Positions 11,449 through 21,713 are shown, numbered from the stretch's first letter. The stretch: DNA of 64,000 nt from Aquarana catesbeiana (GCF_042186555.1 NC_133325.1:672627640-672691639); one strand, 5' to 3'. Numbers and translations: made by a program. The notes: a model not told the origin generated them from the letters alone.

Positions 11449-11863
11449 TGTCAGAAACCATGAACCAGACTGAGACAGAAGTACAGTAAAATCACACTTG
11501 TTTATTAATAAAAATAAAAAGGTAAATAGAGTAAGCGTGGTCAAAGCATAGCCAGAGTCCAGTAACCGGATCAGGTAATCAGCCAGGCCAGAAGTCAGGG
11601 ATCCAAGTAGAGGAACAGCAAGCAGGATAAGGAGTCAGAAGGGATATCAGCAAAGCCAGTCTTTAAACAGGAACACAGGAGATGGTTTCTTGTGATGTGA
11701 CCAAGGCGAAGGCAGGAATGAAGTGAGCTGGAGATCTTTAAGTAGGCGGGACTGACGAGCAGATCCACAACAGCTGGTTAACTGTGGAGAGAGATGAGAG
11801 CTGGCAATTAGCCGACAGCTGAGAGGCCAACTCAGAGAAGGAAGGGCTGAGCCAGCCCTGACA
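11449..11863 (-). repeat. 3' LTR of the 11449-16215 chromovirus
   Basis: 415 bp, sharing near-identical sequence with 15729-16215 and ending TGTCAG/CTGACA. On the minus strand it is preceded by a polypurine tract (GAGGAGGGGGG, 11866-11876). Confidence 0.9.
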
Positions 11864-11865
11864 GT

Positions 11866-11876
11866 ACCCCCCTCCT
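11866..11876 (-). promoter_or_regulatory. Polypurine tract
   Basis: The minus-strand run GAGGAGGGGGG sits two bases from the 3' LTR. In LTR elements this is where plus-strand DNA synthesis is primed. It also overlaps the end of the integrase frame. Confidence 0.7.
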
Positions 11877-13369
11877 CAACGACCCCTCCCCCTCGGAGGA
11901 CCACCGGGCTTGAGGGGAAAACGTCTATGGAAATCATGGAGGAGGGCAGGAGCATGTACGTCCGAGGATGAGACCAGGGAGTGTTCCTCCGGACCGTAAC
12001 CCTTCCAATGCACCAGGTACTGTATGCGCCCATGGAACCTACGGGAGACAACAATGGATTGTACTTCATACTCCTCATAGTTCTCAACCTGTATAGGGTG
12101 AGGACGTGGCACCGAGGTGGTAAAGTGGTTGCAGACCAACGGTTTCAATAAGGAGACATGAAACACATTTGAGATGCGCATACTAGGAGGAAGGTCCAAC
12201 GCGTAAGCCACTGGGTTAATCCTGCGAAGGATACGGAAAGGCCCAATAAACCGAAGTGCGTACTTCAGTGAGGGAACACGAAGTTGGAGGTTGCGAGATG
12301 ACAGCCAGACCCTGTCCCCAACCTGGTAGGAAGGCGCAGGCAGGCGTCTGCGGTCAGCATGGAGTCTGTACCTATCATTAGCATGACGCAAAGCCTCCTG
12401 GACTTGTGCCCAAGTGGAACGAAGACCACGGAGATGCTCCTCTAGCGCAGGAATATTCAATGAAACAAACGAGTCAGGCAACATGGAAGGTTGGAAACCA
12501 TAATTCGCCATAAACTGAGACAATCGGGAAGCAGAATTCAAGGCACTGTTGTGAGCAAACTCTGCCCATGGTAAGGTCTGACCAGTTGTTATGATGGTTA
12601 GAAATATAGCAACGTAGGAATTGCTCCAAGGACTGATTGGCTCGTTCTGAGGCCCCATTAGACTGCAGGTGATACGCAGAGGAAAAAGCAAGCTGAATTC
12701 CCAGCTGTGCACAAAAGGCTCGCCAGAACCGGGACACAAACTGACTACCCCTGTCTGAGACAATCACCTTGGGTAGCCCATGTAAGCGAAAGATCTGAGC
12801 AAAAATGGAAGCCAGTTCCTTAGAAGTGGGCAACTTCTTAAGTGGAATACAATGACACATTTTTGAGAACCGGTCAACCACCATAAGGATAACTGTGTTG
12901 CCTTGGGAGCTGGGCAATTCCACAATGAAATCCATAGACAGGTGGGTCCAGGGCCTCTCTCCATTGGGTATGGGTTGTAGAAGGCCCACTGGAAGGTGTC
13001 GTGGAGTCTTACTCTGAGCACACACGGAACAGGCAGCTACGAAGGCAGTTACATCAGTACGTAGACTAGGCCACCAGAATTGTTGGGAAATGGCCCAAAC
13101 GAGTTGATTCTTACCAGGGTGGCCAGCTGCCTTGGGAGAATGGTAAGTCTGGTGCACAGCAGTACGGAGACACTCTAGGACAAAGCAGCGGTCACAAGGT
13201 TTCTCAGGAGGAGCATCGACCTGAGCAGGAACAATTTTGTCACCCAAAGGAGAAGTAAGACTGGTGCGAACCATAGCCAGAATATGATCAGGAGGAATCA
13301 TAGGAACCGGAACCAACTCCAACTTGGAAGTGGAGGAAAATTGTCGTGACAAGGCGTCAGCCCTTACAT
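11876..13369 (-). pseudogene. Integrase with C-terminal chromodomain (chromovirus pol end)
   Basis: The upstream frame (13369 to about 12560) starts at the end of RNase H (RADALSRQ). It has the H-H-C-C zinc region (HPGKNQ...CSVCAQSK) and the DDE core: D in MDFIVELP, D in SDRGSQF, E in NGASERANQ. A one-base frameshift around 12560-12600 moves the text to the frame ending at 11876. That frame holds the GPFRILRRINPVAYAL segment, then VFHVSLLKP and a chromodomain (QYLVHWKGYGPEEHS). Chromodomains of this clade bind modified histones and steer integration. The catalytic triad is intact, but the frameshift separates it from the chromodomain. Confidence 0.85.
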
Positions 13370-13524
13370 CAGGGGTCTCAAACTGGTGGCCCTCCAGCTG
13401 TTGCGAAACTACAAGTCCCATGAGGCATTGCAAGGCTGACAGTTACAAGCATGATTCCCTCAGGCAGAGGCATATGGGACTTGTAGTTTTGCAACAGCTG
13501 GAGGGACACCAGTTTGAGACCCCG
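13370..13524. mobile_element. hAT-type MITE inside chromovirus pol
   Basis: 155 bp with ends CAGGGGTCTCAAACTGGTGG and the complement of CACCAGTTTGAGACCCCG. It is flanked by the 8-bp duplication CCTTACAT (13362-13369, 13525-13532), the signature of hAT transposition. A second inner inverted pair (CCAGCTGTTGC...GCAACAGCTGG) lies just inside. It splits the RNase H-integrase junction. Confidence 0.85.
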
Positions 13525-13532
13525 CCTTACAT

Positions 13533-14222
13533 TCTTAGTACAGGGTAAGAATGAGACAATGTAATTGAAACTTGACAAGAAAAGAGCCCATCGTGCCCTT
13601 CTGGGAGAGAGGCGTTTAGCTTCAGACAAGAATGTGAGATTCTTATGGTCAGTAAGAATGAGAACCGGCACAGTGGTACCTTCGAGGAGATGTCTCTATT
13701 CTTTCAGGGCTAAAATGATAGCCAACAGCTCTCTGTCACCAATCTCGCAATTGCACTCGGCAGGTGACAATTTCTTGGAAAAGTATCCACAAGGATGCAT
13801 AGCACTCTCAGAGGACATTGAGACAGAAGGGCGCCAACACCAGTTTTAGAAGCATCAACCTCAAGGATAAAAGGTAACGTAGGATCAGGATGTGCCAACA
13901 CAGGAGCAGAAACAAAGGCAGCCTTAAGACTTTCAAAGGCCTTAATGGACTCCGGAGACCAACTCTGTGGGTTATAATTCTTTCTGGTCATATCGGTCAG
14001 GGGCTTGACCAGAGACGAGGAGTTACGAGTAAACTTCCGATAATAGTTGGCAAAACCCAGGAAACGCTGCAGAGGACGTGGCTTTATCCTCCAAGATCGA
14101 CAAAGGGTAAACCCGGCCACGAGGGGGAGTGGCACCAGGTTGAAGGTCAACTGCACAATCATACGGCCGATGTGGAGGCAAACTACCAGCTTGACCTCTG
14201 TCAAAGACATCGCTAAAATCAC
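13533..14222 (-). pseudogene. RT thumb/connection and RNase H remnant (chromovirus)
   Basis: Minus-strand text after the deletion resumes at RPLQRFLGFANYYRKF and passes through LKAAFVSAPVLAHPDP and LEVDASKTGVGALLSQ, the start of RNase H. It then reaches the ILTDHKNLTFL segment (13671-13378 frame) and ends before the MITE. Frames change at least once, around 13700. The palm subdomain with its Y-x-D-D active site is absent. Confidence 0.8.
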
Positions 14223-14691
14223 GGTACTCCTCTGGTAGGGAGGAGAGTGAAGAGGTACACAGGACCTTGGCTACCTTCCGGAAGCATGTTTCACTGCATT
14301 GTGGTGACCAGGAGAGAACCTCAGCACAGAGCCAATCAGAAGAGGGGTTGTGCCTCTGTAACCAAGAATAACCAATAACCAGCAGAAACTTAGTACAGGA
14401 AATCACTTGGAATTGGATTATCTCATGGTGAAGAGCCCCTACGGCCATGGACAACGGAACCGTCTCATGAGTCACATGGGCAGACTGTAGAGGTCTCCCG
14501 TCAAGAGCCTCAATGGCAAGTGGAGTGTCACGCAGCTGCAGTGGAATCGAGTGCTTTGATACAAAGGCAGCATCAATGAACAGGCCTGCAGCCCCAGAGT
14601 CAATTAGAGCCTGTATCTCGATAGACGATTTAGCCCAAGAAAGGGTGACCAAAACCAGGGGCTTATCCTTCTGGATAACTGGGGACAACAC
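14040..14691 (-). pseudogene. Aspartic protease and start of RT (chromovirus), joined across a deletion
   Basis: The protease active site reads IQALIDSGAAGLF (D-S-G-A), followed by IEALDGRPL and VIGYSWLQRHNP, the usual protease tail. The frame then reaches the RT N-terminus (YRDFSDVFD, LPPHRPYDCAVDLQPGATPPRGRVYPLS). It jumps directly, near 14100, into text from the end of RT, so some 600 bp of RT that should lie between are gone. Confidence 0.8.
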
Positions 14692-14706
14692 AACACCACC
14701 TAAGGT

Positions 14707-15715
14707 CTATCCATGACAGGACCTCAAGGTTTGGTTGTTCCCAGGACGGGTAGGACAAGACTTCAAAAAGTGACCTGCCTGGCCACAATAAAGGCACAAT
14801 CTCTCCCTCCTCCTAAAGGCTCTCTCATCCACAGAGAGACACGTGAAGCCCAAGTGCATGGGTTCATCTTCACTGACCGACTCGGTACCAGGAGGCATGG
14901 GAGGTGAGGGAGGCACGGTTGGGACTGCAAGGGTCGGAGGCAAACGTACAGGAGGCTTCTGCAAGTGCTCCTTAAAAGAAAGTCTTTCTCTGAGTCTGGA
15001 GTCAATGAGGATGGCAAACGAGATCAAGCTCTCCAGCTCAGTGGGTATATCTCGGGCTGCTATCTCATCCTTGATGGAATCTGAGAGACCATGAGAAAAG
15101 GAAGCAGCCACGAGGGCCTCATTTTTCCAAGCAACCTCTGCTGCCAGAGTACAGAACTCAATGGCGTAGTCGGCAACAGTTCTCATACTCTGTTTGATGG
15201 ACATGAGGCACTTGGCAGCAGAAGCATGTAGGAACGTCAAATACCCTTTTAAAGGAGGCCACAAACTCAGGGTAACTCAAGACAACCGGTTTTTGTGTCT
15301 CCCATAGAGGGTTAGCCCAGGTCAAGGCTCTCTCAGAAAGCAAAGATATCACGAACCCTACTTTGCTTCTGTCCGTGGGAAACATGTGGGGCAGAATCTC
15401 AAAGTATATCTCAACTTATTTGAGAAACCCTCTGCATTAAACTGGATCACCCCCAAATTGCTGGCGAAGTGGGGCGGAACCAGACATACCTCTTATAGAG
15501 GTAATACTCAAGGCAGGTGCCTGTACAGAGACTGGCACAGCAGCAGGGATGGCCTGCAACTCAGGTTGTACCGGAGCAGTGGGGGATTCCAGGTGAGCCG
15601 TGCGACTCAGGAGCATTTGTAACGCCATGGCAAACTGATTCATGCAGTGATCTTGCTCATCCAATCTGGAAAAAATATTACCAACAAGTGGATTGACTGT
15701 ATCTTCTGAATTCAT
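14707..15715 (-). pseudogene. Gag pseudogene of the chromovirus
   Basis: The minus-strand ATG at 15715 lies about a dozen bases inside the 5' LTR and starts MNSEDTVNPL. Gag-like text continues in shifted frames (KVGFVISLLSERALTWANPLW at 15360-15300; SMRTVADYAIEF near 15200). It ends with one CCHC zinc knuckle (CLYCGQAGHFLKSC) near 14790. Two or three frameshifts break it. Gag would form the nucleocapsid particle; the knuckle binds RNA. Confidence 0.8.
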
Positions 15716-15728
15716 GGCCTTCGCCTAC

Positions 15729-16215
15729 TGTCAGAAACCATGAACCAAACTGAGACAGAAGTACAGTAAAATCACACTTGTTTATTAATAAAAATAAAAA
15801 GGTAAATAGAGTAAGCGTAGTCAAAGCATAGCCAGAGTCCAGTAACCGGATTGGGTAGCCACCCAAGCCAGAGTTCAGTAACCAGATCGGGTAATCAGCC
15901 AAGCCAGAGTTCAGTAACCAGATCGGGTAATCAGCCAGGCCAGAAGTCAGGGATCCAAGTAGAGGCACAGCAAGCAGGATAAGGAGCCAGAAGGGATGTC
16001 AGCAAAGCCAGTCTTTAAACAGGAACGCAGGAGATGGTTTCTTGTGATGTGACCAAGGCAAAGGCAGGAATGAAGTCAGCCGGAGATCTTTAAGTAGGCG
16101 GGACTGACGAGCAGATCCACAACAGCTGGTTAACTGTGGAGAAAGATGAGAGCTGGCAATTAGCCGACAGCTGAGCGGCCCGCTCAGAAAAGGAAGGGCT
16201 GAGCCAGCCCTGACA
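15729..16215 (-). repeat. 5' LTR of the chromovirus with a 36-bp triplication
   Basis: 487 bp against 415 bp for its partner. The 72-bp difference equals two extra copies of a 36-bp unit, giving three tandem copies at 15832-15939. No tRNA-complementary primer site is recognisable next to it on the minus strand. Confidence 0.9.
15832..15939. repeat. 36-bp tandem unit, three copies, in one LTR
   Basis: Unit begins CCAGAGTTCAGTAACC. The second and third copies are almost identical and the first is more diverged. The other LTR has one copy. Confidence 0.85.
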
Positions 16216-16399
16216 CTTTATTCAATTGTCCTCCAGACTCAAAAAAGCTCACACTGAATTGATCTCTGCCAAAACCAAGGAGTTTGAAGCTTTAGCTAAG
16301 CAACATAAATGCTCTATGTTCCCTAACCTATATATTAAAATGGAACAATCCCGCTTAGAACTTAATATCTGCCTTACCACAAGGGCCGAGAAACAATTA
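16216..16399 (+). pseudogene. LINE ORF2 segment 2
   Basis: The open frame 16226-16477 reads SSRLKKAHTELISAKTKEFEAL...RLELNICLTTRAEKQLP, the coiled linker before the RT in L1-type ORF2. LINE text stops at 16399 where the TA-flanked MITE begins; the remaining codons of that frame belong to the MITE. Confidence 0.7.
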
Positions 16400-16597
16400 C
16401 CGTATATACTCAGGTATAAGTCGAGATTTTCAGCCCTTTTTTTTAGGCTAAAAGTGCCCCCCTCGACTTATACTTGAGTCACCGCCGTCTGCCTACATGA
16501 TCAGCGTGTCATGCAGACAGACGGCGGCCAGCCTGTGATATTACCATTCGGTGGCCATTCCACTGTTCAAAAGCCATGCCTCCTCCTCACTGTGATA

Positions 16598-16725
16598 AGC
16601 AGAAAACTCCATTTCCCAGCAGTCAGTGTACAGCCTATCACGGACATTCTCTCATCCTCGTCCGTGGTATGAGGATGAGAGAATGTCCGTGATAGGCTGA
16701 CCTCTGACTGCTGGGAAATGGAGTG
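16598..16725. repeat. Imperfect palindrome
   Basis: CTCCATTTCCCAGCAGTCAG and CATTCTCTCATCCTC on the left are mirrored by GAGGATGAGAGAATG and CTGACTGCTGGGAAATGGAG on the right, around a centre near 16662. It could fold into a hairpin of about 50 bp. Confidence 0.8.
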
Positions 16726-17548
16726 TGTCACAGACCTAGCCAGAACAGAGGCTGTTGGAGAGGACTGTATGCAAGCCTGTTGCCCACCGATTATGGGCCC
16801 TAGCATTTGGGGGAATGGTGCTCTCTGTGAGCTGTATGCCTGGGGACCCTGGGGTTGGTGTTACTTTGGATTCAGCTCCATGTCCCCCCAAAACACACAG
16901 ACTCTGGAACCCGTTATATGCCATATTAGAATGATAAGACTGAATTATAGTGTTGGGACACATCCTGTGAGGAGATGCTAATGTCATCATCTCCACTCAC
17001 CTGTCTGATGTCAGCTATAATGGGTTTAATGTAAATAAGTTTAGTCTAGGTTCTAAAGGTATTCAACTCATTGTTGTTTGTTCTAATTAACCCTGTGTTG
17101 ATGTTTATGGTAATGTGTGTTAATTGAATGAGCTGATCACATTGTCCTCTATACAATGTAGGAGACGGGACGACTCCTATTGGAGCTCATGTTAATTAGG
17201 TTAATTAGGTTATGTTTGTATTGTTAATTGTAATTAGCTCCAGCTATTGTGTTTATATTCCTGTGTGAAGCTCGGTGACCACAAGTCTGGGCGAGAGGTC
17301 ATGTCTCAGCCACCTAGGCTGTATAAAGGATGAGATAATTAGCTCATGTTAATTAGGTTAGCTTTGAGTCAGCCTGGTGTATAAATGTGTGTGATATCTC
17401 AAATAAAAAACAGTTCTGATGTACTCCAAGACTGGTGTTGTCTAGTTCTTGGGGTTCCTATGGCCAGATCCATTGGACTCGTGTTCCAGAACTTAGGAAG
17501 CGGTATATGACGGAAGCACTCAAGCGGAGTGTGGGGCGTTCCGTGACA
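16726..17548 (+). repeat. 5' LTR of the young element
   Basis: TG...CA bounded. It contains TATA-like GTATAAAGG (17321-17329) and TATAAATG (17381-17388) and a poly(A) signal AATAAA at 17402-17407 in normal LTR order. Confidence 0.9.
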
Positions 17549-17549
17549 T

Positions 17550-17567
17550 TGGTGGCAAGCAGCGGGA
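17550..17567 (+). promoter_or_regulatory. Candidate primer-binding site
   Basis: TGGTGGCAAGCAGCGGGA starts two bases after the 5' LTR. Position and opening TGG fit a tRNA-complementary primer site. I cannot name the tRNA with confidence. Confidence 0.45.
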
Positions 17568-17654
17568 AAGCTTCCTACAGTCTGGGACATCCAAACTTCC
17601 ATCTGGATCCAAGGTCCAGATAGCAGGAGAGGAGAGGTACAGATACCAGCCGCC

Positions 17655-19046
17655 ATGGATGAGGAATTCAGAAGGAGGTTGCGAGAGATGCAGATACAGC
17701 ACAGAGGACCAGTATCGGAGCAGGTCCTGCTGGGATGGTGTGATTCTATTCGCTGCAAACTCTGGAAGGAAGCGCTAGCCCGTGAGCAGCGACACCAGGG
17801 AAAAGTTCTCCCCTCCATCGAGGAAAGGTACTGGTCGCAGTACGGACTGCGGGTGCGGTTTTTGGGAGAAAAACCACACAAGAAGCAGACAGCTGAATTA
17901 AGCAGGCTGGTCTGGGCAGAGATAAAGCTGGATGAGAGCTACAGAGCCCTCCGGTGGCATGTATCCCAAGTATGTCCCTGGATAGCGGATGACAGCCCAA
18001 CAGAAGGCTTAAGCTACGGCGGCTTGGGACTGTTGTTTGTGAAGCTGACAGGGGACCCTAACTTTGGGAGTGATTTGGAGCGGCGGGTGGAGGAAATCAT
18101 GGATTTCAGAGAAGGGCTACTGAACATTTCGGAAGTGCACTGGGCACAGGAAGATTTGGAGTTTCTGGCTGTTCAGGAATGGGAGCTAGAGATCGCCTAC
18201 AGACGGCTGCTAGACATTGCTCAGTGCCAGGGCTGGGCTCCCTTTGCCTGGGACTATCAGGAAATACCAGCTGAAGATCTGGTAACTGAACAGAGGGTCC
18301 AAGACCTCTGTCCCACACTTTTACCAATTCCAGAGACTGGGGATTTAATAGACATTTCTATAGAGGAGGAACCACCTGGCAAACCCCCAGCAGAAGTGCT
18401 GGCAACCGGACAGAGGGTCCAAGACCTCTGCCCCACACCTGCAGCAATTGTGGAGGCTCAGGCTGAGAAGATGGCAATCACTTCCCAGCAGCAGATACAG
18501 GGGGAGAAGGGAGAGGAGGTGTGTGTTGTCCCTCCCCAACAGTTGGCCAGGGTGGAGGAAGTGGGCTTTCCTCCCCAGCAAAGATCCGTGTACCTGGGAG
18601 ACAGTACCATCGACATGTCGTCCCAGCAGCCAGATGAGGGAATGGAAAAGGAAGCAGCCGGCTCACCTCCCCAATGGCAGCTACACAGTTTGGGAGTGGA
18701 GGAAGCCAGCCTCCTGCCCCAACAGTTAGCCAGAGCAGAGGATGCGGAGTCCCCAGCAGAAGTGCTGGCAACAGGGCAGAGTGCTACCAACCTCTGCCCA
18801 GCACCGGCAACAACTACAGAGTTCCAGGGAGGCGGGGCAGTCGGCCTCCCTCTCCAACAGTTAGCCGGAACAGATGGTGTGGGGTTTCCAGCAGAAGGGC
18901 TGGCAACAGGGCCGAGGACTGCTGGACTCTGCCCTCAACTAACAGAGGATGGATTTCCTGTGAAGGTGGATGGGACTTCAGTCTCCACCTGTATACTCCA
19001 GGGATGCTGGGCAGTGGGCCCGATCCCCAACAGCATGACAGAGTGA
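17655..19046 (+). CDS. Intact 463-aa ORF of unknown function in the LTR element
   Basis: The ORF starts at an ATG 106 bp after the 5' LTR and runs without a stop to the TGA at 19044-19046. Residues 1-220 are charged, helix-prone and W-rich (EFRRRLREMQ, LLGWCDSIRCKLWKEAL, EVHWAQEDLEFLAVQEWELE), probably folded. Residues 220-463 are low-complexity, rich in P, E, Q and A, with repeated blocks (LATGQRVQDLCPT, PPQQLARVEE, GFPAEGLATG). I see no CCHC knuckle, D-S/T-G, Y-x-D-D or DDE motif. Position argues for a gag-like particle protein, but that is inference. I recall similar uncharacterised predicted proteins in ranid genomes. Its integrity matches the near-identical LTRs. Confidence 0.75.
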   Translation: MDEEFRRRLREMQIQHRGPVSEQVLLGWCDSIRCKLWKEALAREQRHQGKVLPSIEERYWSQYGLRVRFLGEKPHKKQTAELSRLVWAEIKLDESYRALRWHVSQVCPWIADDSPTEGLSYGGLGLLFVKLTGDPNFGSDLERRVEEIMDFREGLLNISEVHWAQEDLEFLAVQEWELEIAYRRLLDIAQCQGWAPFAWDYQEIPAEDLVTEQRVQDLCPTLLPIPETGDLIDISIEEEPPGKPPAEVLATGQRVQDLCPTPAAIVEAQAEKMAITSQQQIQGEKGEEVCVVPPQQLARVEEVGFPPQQRSVYLGDSTIDMSSQQPDEGMEKEAAGSPPQWQLHSLGVEEASLLPQQLARAEDAESPAEVLATGQSATNLCPAPATTTEFQGGGAVGLPLQQLAGTDGVGFPAEGLATGPRTAGLCPQLTEDGFPVKVDGTSVSTCILQGCWAVGPIPNSMTE

Positions 19047-19289
19047 GCCCAGACACCCTGTCTTCTCTCCAGCGGCAGAAAGGATTCCAGGGAGAAAGGC
19101 CAGTCCAGGCCTCTCCCCAGCGGCAGATATGTTCTCTGAGAGAGGCAGAGGTTGGCTGGGTGAGTAATGCTTTGTTTGGAACAATTTATTTGGGGTACTG
19201 TGTGGGTACAGGCAGTAGAGGACTGGAGCTGTTTACTAACTTCGGAGTCAACCCGTCTGGGGTCTCCTCCTGTGTTAGTCTCCTGCCGA

Positions 19290-19300
19290 AAGGGGAGAAA
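19290..19300 (+). promoter_or_regulatory. Polypurine tract of the young element
   Basis: AAGGGGAGAAA directly abuts the 3' LTR, the expected plus-strand primer position. Confidence 0.75.
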
Positions 19301-20123
19301 TGTCACAGACCTAGCCAGAACAGAGGCTGTTGGAGAGGACTGTATGCAAGCCTGTTGCCCACCGATTATGGGCCCTAGCATTTGGGGGAATGGTGCTCTC
19401 TGTGAGCTGTATGCCTGGGGACCCTGGGGTTGGTGTTACTTTGGATTCAGCTCCATGTCCCCCCAAAACACACAGACTCTGGAACCCGTTATATGCCATA
19501 TTAGAATGATAAGACTGAATTATAGTGTTGGGACACATCCTGTGAGGAGATGCTAATGTCATCATCTCCACTCACCTGTCTGATGTCAGCTATAATGGGT
19601 TTAATGTAAATAAGTTTAGTCTAGGTTCTAAAGGTATTCAACTCATTGTTGTTTGTTCTAATTAACCCTGTGTTGATGTTTATGGTAATGTGTATTAATT
19701 GAATGAGCTGATCACATTGTCCTCTATACAATGTAGGAGACGGGACGACTCCTATTGGAGCTCATGTTAATTAGGTTAATTAGGTTATGTTTGTATTGTT
19801 AATTGTAATTAGCTCCAGCTATTGTGTTTATATTCCTGTGTGAAGCTCGGTGACCACAAGTCTGGGCGAAAGGTCATGTCTCAGCCACCTAGGCTGTATA
19901 AAGGATGAGATAATTAGCTCATGTTAATTAGGTTAGCTTTAAGTCAGCCTGGTGTATAAATGTGTGTGATATCTCAAATAAAAAACAGTTCTGATGTACT
20001 CCAAGACTGGTGTTGTCTAGTTCTTGGGGTTCCTATGGCCAGATCCATTGGACTCGTGTTCCAGAACTTAGGAAGCGGTATATGACGGAAGCACTCAAGC
20101 GGAGTGTGGGGCGTTCCGTGACA
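19301..20123 (+). repeat. 3' LTR of the young element
   Basis: 823 bp, the same length as the 5' LTR and about 99.6% identical by eye. It carries the AATAAA signal near 19977. Confidence 0.9.
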
Positions 20124-20249
20124 GAGTGTTCTGCCTATCACAGACGAGGAGGAGGTGCAGCTTTTGAAAAGTAGAATGGCCGCCGAATGGTATTATCACA
20201 CGCTGATCGGTGCAGAGCGGAACATGGAGGATGGAGATCGCCACACGGA

Positions 20250-20375
20250 GGCATGCACAGGACAAGTAGGATGCACATATACACAGGGACACATGCACAG
20301 GACACAGGTAGGATGCACACATACACAGGGACACATGCACAGGACACAGGGACACATGCACAGGACACAGGAAGG
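20250..20375. repeat. Minisatellite in the MITE
   Basis: Repeats of a unit containing CACATGCACAGGACACAGG, partly with the GGTAGGATGCACACATACACAGG variant. Frames through it (such as 20155-20424) are repeat artefacts. Confidence 0.8.
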
Positions 20376-20540
20376 CATGCAGCTGCAGATGGGCACTGTT
20401 GACCCTCTTTTCCACTTACAGTAGCTGCTGCATGTCTCACCCTTGTCTTATACTCGGGTCAATAAGTTTTTCCCAGTTTTTTGTGGTAAATTAGGGGCCT
20501 TGACTTATACTCGGATCGACCTATACTCGAACATATACGG

Positions 20541-21121
20541 TACGTTGGACGAATCACAAGTTTTTCACTTGGCGAGACCGCCCAGGTTCTTTGTTAGCAC
20601 ACAAGCTTACCCCTAGACACTCTCACCTGGCACTCCCCAAAATTAGACTGTCGCAAGGCCATCTCTCTTAAGACCCCCATAAAATTCTTTGGGAGTTGCA
20701 TAACTTTTATGTTTATGCTGACCTATTTGGAAGCCCTCGGGACGCTGCCCCTCCATCCATCAGGGGATTTTTGGGGAATCTCCCCCTTGCAGATGATCAT
20801 AAAGACATTATGAACCAACCTTTTATGGGTGAGGAGATCTGCGATGCTATCAAAGCGCTATCACTCCATAAGTCTCCTGATCCCGATGGTCTTCCCAATC
20901 TTTATTATAAAAAATTTTACGAAAAGCTGGTTCCACATATGGCTCTTTATTTGAATTACCTGCGGCATGGAGGTACGGTCCCTTTGGATGAAAATAAGGC
21001 ATAAATTAGTGTTATTCCTAAACCCAACAGGGACGCTACTGACGTTCGTAACCATCGCCCAATTTCGCTAATAAATTTGCAACTTAAAGATCCCTACAAA
21101 AATTTTGGCATCTCGCCTTAA
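20541..21121 (+). pseudogene. LINE ORF2 segment 3 (RT fingers)
   Basis: The segment continues the linker (RWTNHKFFTWRDRPGSLLAHKL) and, in the frame 20696-21004, reaches the RT finger motif HKSPDPDGLPNLYYKKFYE. NHRPISL follows near 21050. At least one stop occurs near 21004. It ends at TTAA 21118-21121, where the MITE inserted. Confidence 0.75.
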
Positions 21122-21713
21122 AGTGGATGTAAACCCAATGTCATCCTTTCTAAACTACTGCCATAGGGGTTATCTATAAGGATATACATGTCTCCTGCAT
21201 GTATCCTTACCTGTCAAATGTCTCCCCTCTGTCTGTTATTAGACCTGAAAAACTGCATATTCTGTGGGTGGGTCTGTTGTCTAGAGCTCGGTGGGTGGAG
21301 TCGTGATGTCAGTAGACTCCCCGCCCACCTCTACAATTCTCCTGTGTATTTCTAAGACTGAACTTCTGCTATGATCTCTAACATCCAGTGAAAAGACAGG
21401 AAAGTAACCACATGACTTCAGCATGCCAAACCATGCTGAGGTGTGGAACAGCCAATCCTTGCAGAGCTGCTGAAGAAAGGAGTGGGGGAGGGAATTAAAA
21501 AATACTGCATGTGTCTTAGGCTGTCACTCACAGCAAGGGGGAGTATTTGACAAAGTTTTTCTCAGTTTGTCAAGAATTATCTAACTGAACAATAAAAGAG
21601 GATTGCTCAGAGATGGATTAACTCTGTGTGGCAAGACTGGGCCCAAATTATAGGAAATCTTATACTCTATATTATGATATAAAACATTTTTTTTTTTCGG
21701 GTTTACATCCACT
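21122..21713. mobile_element. TTAA-flanked MITE in LINE RT
   Basis: Perfect 15-bp inverted ends AGTGGATGTAAACCC and GGGTTTACATCCACT, with TTAA on both sides (21118-21121, 21714-21717). The interior is non-coding. The LINE frame continues across the insertion point. Confidence 0.9.

Larger units (their letters stand above)
11449..16215 (-). mobile_element. Ty3/gypsy chromovirus (Sushi-like), internally deleted
   Basis: LTRs lie at 11449-11863 (3' LTR) and 15729-16215 (5' LTR), both bounded by TGTCAG...CTGACA. The element is flanked by CTTTA on each side (11444-11448, 16216-16220). Coding order on the minus strand is gag, protease, truncated RT, RNase H, integrase, chromodomain. The RT palm is missing, several frames are shifted, and a hAT-type MITE sits at 13370-13524. 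At 4.77 kb it is shorter than intact Sushi-type elements (about 5.5 kb). It cannot move unaided. Confidence 0.9.
16726..20123 (+). mobile_element. Young non-autonomous LTR retrotransposon
   Basis: Two 823-bp LTRs (16726-17548 and 19301-20123) begin TGTCACAG and end CGTGACA. They flank a 1752-bp interior, with GAGTG duplicated outside (16721-16725, 20124-20128). I count about three differences between the LTRs (all G to A), so the insertion is recent. The interior has one intact 463-codon ORF and a purine-rich tract, but no protease, RT, RNase H or integrase. Movement would need another element's enzymes. Confidence 0.9.
16400..20540. mobile_element. TA-flanked MITE carrying an LTR element
   Basis: The ends are CCGTATATACTCAGGTATAAG (16400) and the complement of TACTCGAACATATACGG (ending 20540), with TA on both sides, as for Tc1/mariner or related MITEs. 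Without the LTR insertion (16726-20123 plus one GAGTG) the MITE is about 740 bp. It contains an imperfect palindrome at 16598-16725 and a minisatellite near 20250-20375. Confidence 0.75.

Noticed and set aside
18674..19378. 234-codon overlapping frame in the young LTR element
   Set aside because: It overlaps the 463-codon ORF in another frame and runs into the LTR. Serine/proline-rich shadow.
20095..20440. Cysteine-rich small proteins in several frames
   Set aside because: They are translations of the GCACAGGACACAGG minisatellite in three frames.
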